Translations under genes and position numbers: made by a program
Shown here: positions 60,872 to 64,000 of the stretch, piece by piece
How positions within the stretch are numbered: position 1 is the stretch's first letter
Layout: each line of letters opens with the position of its first letter
Assembly: GCF_012641275.1 (NCBI RefSeq)
Contig: NZ_JABAIA010000002.1
Coordinates: 434,001 to 498,000 of the forward strand
Length of the DNA: 64,000 nt
Origin: Chitinophaga varians
GTDB lineage: Bacteria; Bacteroidota; Bacteroidia; Chitinophagales; Chitinophagaceae
Direction of reading: 5' to 3'
The notes under the pieces: model-generated
Seen by the model: the letters and a program-made list of their open reading frames with translations, nothing else
What the model was told of the DNA's origin: nothing
Database searches by the model: none

Positions 60872-63800
60872 ATGAAAAACAGATTTCTCTTTCTCCTATG
60901 TTGCATAGGGGTGTTGTTGCTGGTAATCCTGCCGGGAAAAACACCTGCACAGCAGAAGACAACAACCGGCACCGTCACGGAAAAAAGCCTTAAAAAAGAA
61001 GTGCGCGGACTGGTAACGGATACCGCCGGCTCTCCCATGCCAGGCGTCACCGTACTCGTAAAAAACAGTCCCAACATCGGTACCACCACCGATATGAACG
61101 GCCGGTACATCCTCGCGGTACCGGAGAATACTACCGTGATCGTATATACGATGGTAGGCTATACGCCACAGGAAATACCACTTACCAGCCGCGGCGTCAT
61201 CAACGTACAACTGAAACCTTCTTCCAGCCAGTTGAACGAAACGGTAGTTGTAGCCTATGGTAAACAGAAAAAAGCATCTGTCATCGGCTCTATCACCACC
61301 ATCAATCCGGGGGAACTGAAAGTACCTTCCAGCAATCTCACCACGGCACTGGCAGGCCGCCTCGCCGGCGTAATCGCCTACCAGCGCAGCGGAGAGCCAG
61401 GCATGGACAACGCGGAATTCTTTATCCGCGGCGCCACTACCTTCGGCTACAAAAAAAGCCCGCTCATCCTCATCGATGGCATCGAATATGACGTGACAGA
61501 ACTGGCCCGCCTCACCACAGACGATATCGCCAGCTTCTCCATCATGAAAGACGCCACGGCCAACGCGCTATACGGCGCCCGCGGCGCTAATGGCGTTATC
61601 CTCGTCACCACAAAAGAAGGCAAGGAAGGCAAAGCCAGATTCAACCTCCGCCTGGAAAACTCCATCTCTGCACCCACCCGCGACGTGGAACTGGCAGACC
61701 CCATCACCTACATGGAGCTGAACAACGAAGCAGTGCTCACCCGCAACCCGCTGGCACCGGTAACCTATCCGCAGAGCAAAATAGACAACACCAAAGCAGG
61801 TACCAATAAAGATGTATTTCCTACTACCAACTGGAAAGAGATGCTCTTTAAAAAACAAACGGTCAACAAACGCGCTAACTTCAACCTCGGCGGCGGCGGA
61901 CAAATAGCCACCTACTTTGTGTCCGGCGGCTATACGAAAGATAACGGCATCCTCAACGTGGACGGCCGCAACAACTTCAACAACAACATCGACCTTACCA
62001 CCTATACGCTGCGCTCCAACGTCAATATCCGCGTCACCAAGTCCACCAGCGCCATGGTACGCCTCCATGGCACCTTCGATGAATATAAAGGCCCGATAGA
62101 CGGCGGCGAAAAACTCTATCAGAAAATGCTCTGGTCCAACCAGGTGCTATTCCCGGCTTATTACCCCGCAGACGATGCCCACCAGTTTGTTTCCCACCCG
62201 CTCTTCGGCAACTTCAACAACGGCGAATACCTGAACCCTTACGCCGACATGGTGAAAGGATATAAACAATACTCCCGTTCCCTCATGCTGGCACAGTTTG
62301 AAGTAAAACAAGACCTGTCCTCTTTCATCACCAAAGGCCTGTCTGTCCGCGCTATGATGAACACCAACCGGCAGGCTTACTTCGACGTGTCGCGCCAGTA
62401 TACCCCTTTCTGGTATGCGGCCAACAACTACGATAAGCTCAACAACACCTACGTATTGCGGGATATCAACCCGGACCAGGGCACGGATTACCTGAACTAT
62501 GTGCCCGGTAAAAGGACCGTGGCTTCTACCTTCTATCTGGAGTCCGCAGTGGATTATAACCGTACTTTCGATAAACACGGACTGGCAGGCATGCTCATCT
62601 TCATTGCACGCAATAACCTCCAGACGATCGATGATATTTCCAATCCTTCTGTGAACCTGTTACAGAAATCGCTGCCTTCCCGCAACCTGGGCTTGTCCGG
62701 CCGTGCCACCTATTCCTACGATAATCGTTTCTTCGGTGAATTCAATTTCGGTTACAACGGTTCCGAACGTTTCTATAAAACAGAACGCTACGGTTTCTTC
62801 CCCTCCGCAGGCGCGGCCTGGTTCGTTTCCAACGAAAAATTCTTTAAACCGCTGGAGAGGGTGGTCAATAAGCTGAAGATCAGGGCCAACTATGGCCTCG
62901 TAGGCAACGACGCCATTGGTAACGAAGATGACCGCTTCTTCTACCTCTCCAATGTGAACATGAACGACAGCAAGAAAGGCGCTACTTTCGGCGTGAATGG
63001 CGGCTACAACCGTTCCGGTATCTCCATTGGCCGTTACGATAACCAGGCCATCACCTGGGAAACCGCCAGGAATTCCACTTTCGGACTGGAGATAAGCCTC
63101 TTTAATAAGCTGGACATCATCGCGGAATATTTTACCGAACAACGTTACAATATCCTGATGGACCGCGCTTCCACGCCCAAGACCATGGGGCTGCAGGCTA
63201 CGCCTAAAGCCAATGTGGGCAAAGCACAGTCCAATGCTTTTGACTTTACGGCAGATTTTAATACCAACATCGGCAAAGAGTTTTTCCTGACCATGCGCGG
63301 CAACTTCACCTTCGCGCGCAATAAATTCCAGGCCTACGAAGAGCCACGCTACGATGAATGGTACCGTTACCACGTCGGCTACCCGATCTCTCAACGCTGG
63401 GGATATATCGCGGAGCGTCTCTTTATCGATGATGAGGAAGTAAGAAGCTCTCCCCAGCAGGCTTTTGGCAACTTCAAAACCATGGGAGGCGATATCAAAT
63501 TCCGTGACGTAAACGGCGACGGCCAGATCACGCCCAGCGATATGGTGCCTATCGGTTATCCTACCACACCGGAAATTATCTATGGCTTCGGCTTCAGCGC
63601 CAAATACAAAGGCGTGGATTTCTCCGCTTTCTTCCAGGGTTCCGCCCGTTCTTCCTTCTGGATCGATGTAAATGCCACCTCACCTTTTATCGATGTGGAC
63701 GACAACGGTGCCGTGACCTCCGAAACACAGCTGCTGAAGGCCTATGCAGACAGCCACTGGTCAGAAGAGAACCGTAACCTGTACGCGCTCTGGCCCCGCC

Positions 63801-64000
63801 TCAGCCCTGTGCTCAATACCAACAGTACCCAGAGCAGCACCTGGTTCATGCGTAACGGCGCCTTCCTGCGCCTCAAACAGGTGGAGCTGGGCTACACCGT
63901 GCCGCAGCGTCTTATCCAGCGTATTCACATGTCTAATCTGCGTATATACGCCAATGCTACCAACCTGGTCACCTTCTCCAAATTCAAACTGTGGGATATC
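60872..64000 (+). CDS. SusC-type TonB-dependent receptor without STN domain, locus E (cut by right edge)
   Basis: From ATG 60872 the frame is open to the right edge (1043 codons); only the last part of the barrel is missing. A signal peptide (FLFLLCCIGVLLLVILPG) is followed directly by a carboxypeptidase-regulatory-like domain (VRGLVTDTAGSPMPGVTVLVKN), a TonB-box-like ETVVVAYGKQ, the plug (LILIDGIEYDVTEL, MKDATANALYGARGANGVI) and the barrel. The STN signalling domain of loci A-D is absent, and no sigma/FecR genes precede it. Two LacI-type sites upstream suggest a carbohydrate-controlled uptake locus. A SusD gene is expected just outside the window. Confidence 0.95.
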   Translation, partial: MKNRFLFLLCCIGVLLLVILPGKTPAQQKTTTGTVTEKSLKKEVRGLVTDTAGSPMPGVTVLVKNSPNIGTTTDMNGRYILAVPENTTVIVYTMVGYTPQEIPLTSRGVINVQLKPSSSQLNETVVVAYGKQKKASVIGSITTINPGELKVPSSNLTTALAGRLAGVIAYQRSGEPGMDNAEFFIRGATTFGYKKSPLILIDGIEYDVTELARLTTDDIASFSIMKDATANALYGARGANGVILVTTKEGKEGKARFNLRLENSISAPTRDVELADPITYMELNNEAVLTRNPLAPVTYPQSKIDNTKAGTNKDVFPTTNWKEMLFKKQTVNKRANFNLGGGGQIATYFVSGGYTKDNGILNVDGRNNFNNNIDLTTYTLRSNVNIRVTKSTSAMVRLHGTFDEYKGPIDGGEKLYQKMLWSNQVLFPAYYPADDAHQFVSHPLFGNFNNGEYLNPYADMVKGYKQYSRSLMLAQFEVKQDLSSFITKGLSVRAMMNTNRQAYFDVSRQYTPFWYAANNYDKLNNTYVLRDINPDQGTDYLNYVPGKRTVASTFYLESAVDYNRTFDKHGLAGMLIFIARNNLQTIDDISNPSVNLLQKSLPSRNLGLSGRATYSYDNRFFGEFNFGYNGSERFYKTERYGFFPSAGAAWFVSNEKFFKPLERVVNKLKIRANYGLVGNDAIGNEDDRFFYLSNVNMNDSKKGATFGVNGGYNRSGISIGRYDNQAITWETARNSTFGLEISLFNKLDIIAEYFTEQRYNILMDRASTPKTMGLQATPKANVGKAQSNAFDFTADFNTNIGKEFFLTMRGNFTFARNKFQAYEEPRYDEWYRYHVGYPISQRWGYIAERLFIDDEEVRSSPQQAFGNFKTMGGDIKFRDVNGDGQITPSDMVPIGYPTTPEIIYGFGFSAKYKGVDFSAFFQGSARSSFWIDVNATSPFIDVDDNGAVTSETQLLKAYADSHWSEENRNLYALWPRLSPVLNTNSTQSSTWFMRNGAFLRLKQVELGYTVPQRLIQRIHMSNLRIYANATNLVTFSKFKLWDI

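Overview
The window looks like a chromosomal stretch of a Bacteroidota bacterium, most likely Chitinophagaceae and Chitinophaga-like. The evidence is five SusC/SusD-type nutrient-uptake loci, four of them headed by an ECF sigma factor plus a FecR anti-sigma factor, many lipoprotein signals, and promoters of the Bacteroidota type (TTTG about 19 bases before TAnnTTTG or TAnnTTCG). No transposase, integrase, phage gene or CRISPR array was seen.

Layout. 1-1353: a hybrid sensor histidine kinase cut by the left edge (minus strand). 1474-3044: an AT-rich, translationally coupled two-gene cassette (nuclease-like protein plus phosphoribosyltransferase-like protein) that resembles a defence or conflict module. 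3227-9578: a SWIM zinc-finger protein with a large DUF6493-like partner, a GlxA-type AraC regulator and glyceraldehyde-3-phosphate dehydrogenase. 9658-17234 (minus): uptake locus A (sigma, FecR, SusC, SusD). 17390-23241: FAD oxidoreductase, secreted propeller-like protein, Wzi/RemB-like barrel, tRNA-Gln and a serine hydrolase lipoprotein. 23463-25507: an accessory patch with a PARP/ART-like protein and its small overlapping partner, divergent from a Fic protein with a triple-palindrome operator. 25562-31404: aldehyde dehydrogenase with DUF779 and AraC, a GOB-like subclass B3 metallo-beta-lactamase, a divergent HxlR/NmrA-like pair, and a PH-domain protein.

31586-40408: uptake locus B, in which sigma, FecR, SusC and SusD are followed by a secreted cyanophycinase and a secreted isoaspartyl peptidase. 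Together these read as a complete predicted system for capturing and degrading cyanophycin (arginyl-polyaspartate). 40684-47756: locus C with no enzyme attached. 48076-57896: locus D, which ends in an exported endonuclease/exonuclease/phosphatase-fold enzyme and a BACON/DUF5689 lipoprotein. 58076-60223: TfoX-like protein, Lrp regulator and a divergent class V aminotransferase. 60872-64000: locus E, a SusC without the signalling domain, preceded by two LacI-type operators and cut by the right edge.

How the genes work together. In loci A-D the SusC proteins carry an N-terminal STN signalling domain, so substrate binding outside should be relayed through FecR to the cognate sigma factor. Locus E lacks that domain and seems to use classical repressor control. 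Cross-cutting features are a stem-loop in the FecR-to-SusC gap of loci A-D and a GAATTAC heptamer array directly after the SusD stop codon in loci B and C. All functional calls come from reading the sequence and remembered family motifs; no database search was run.
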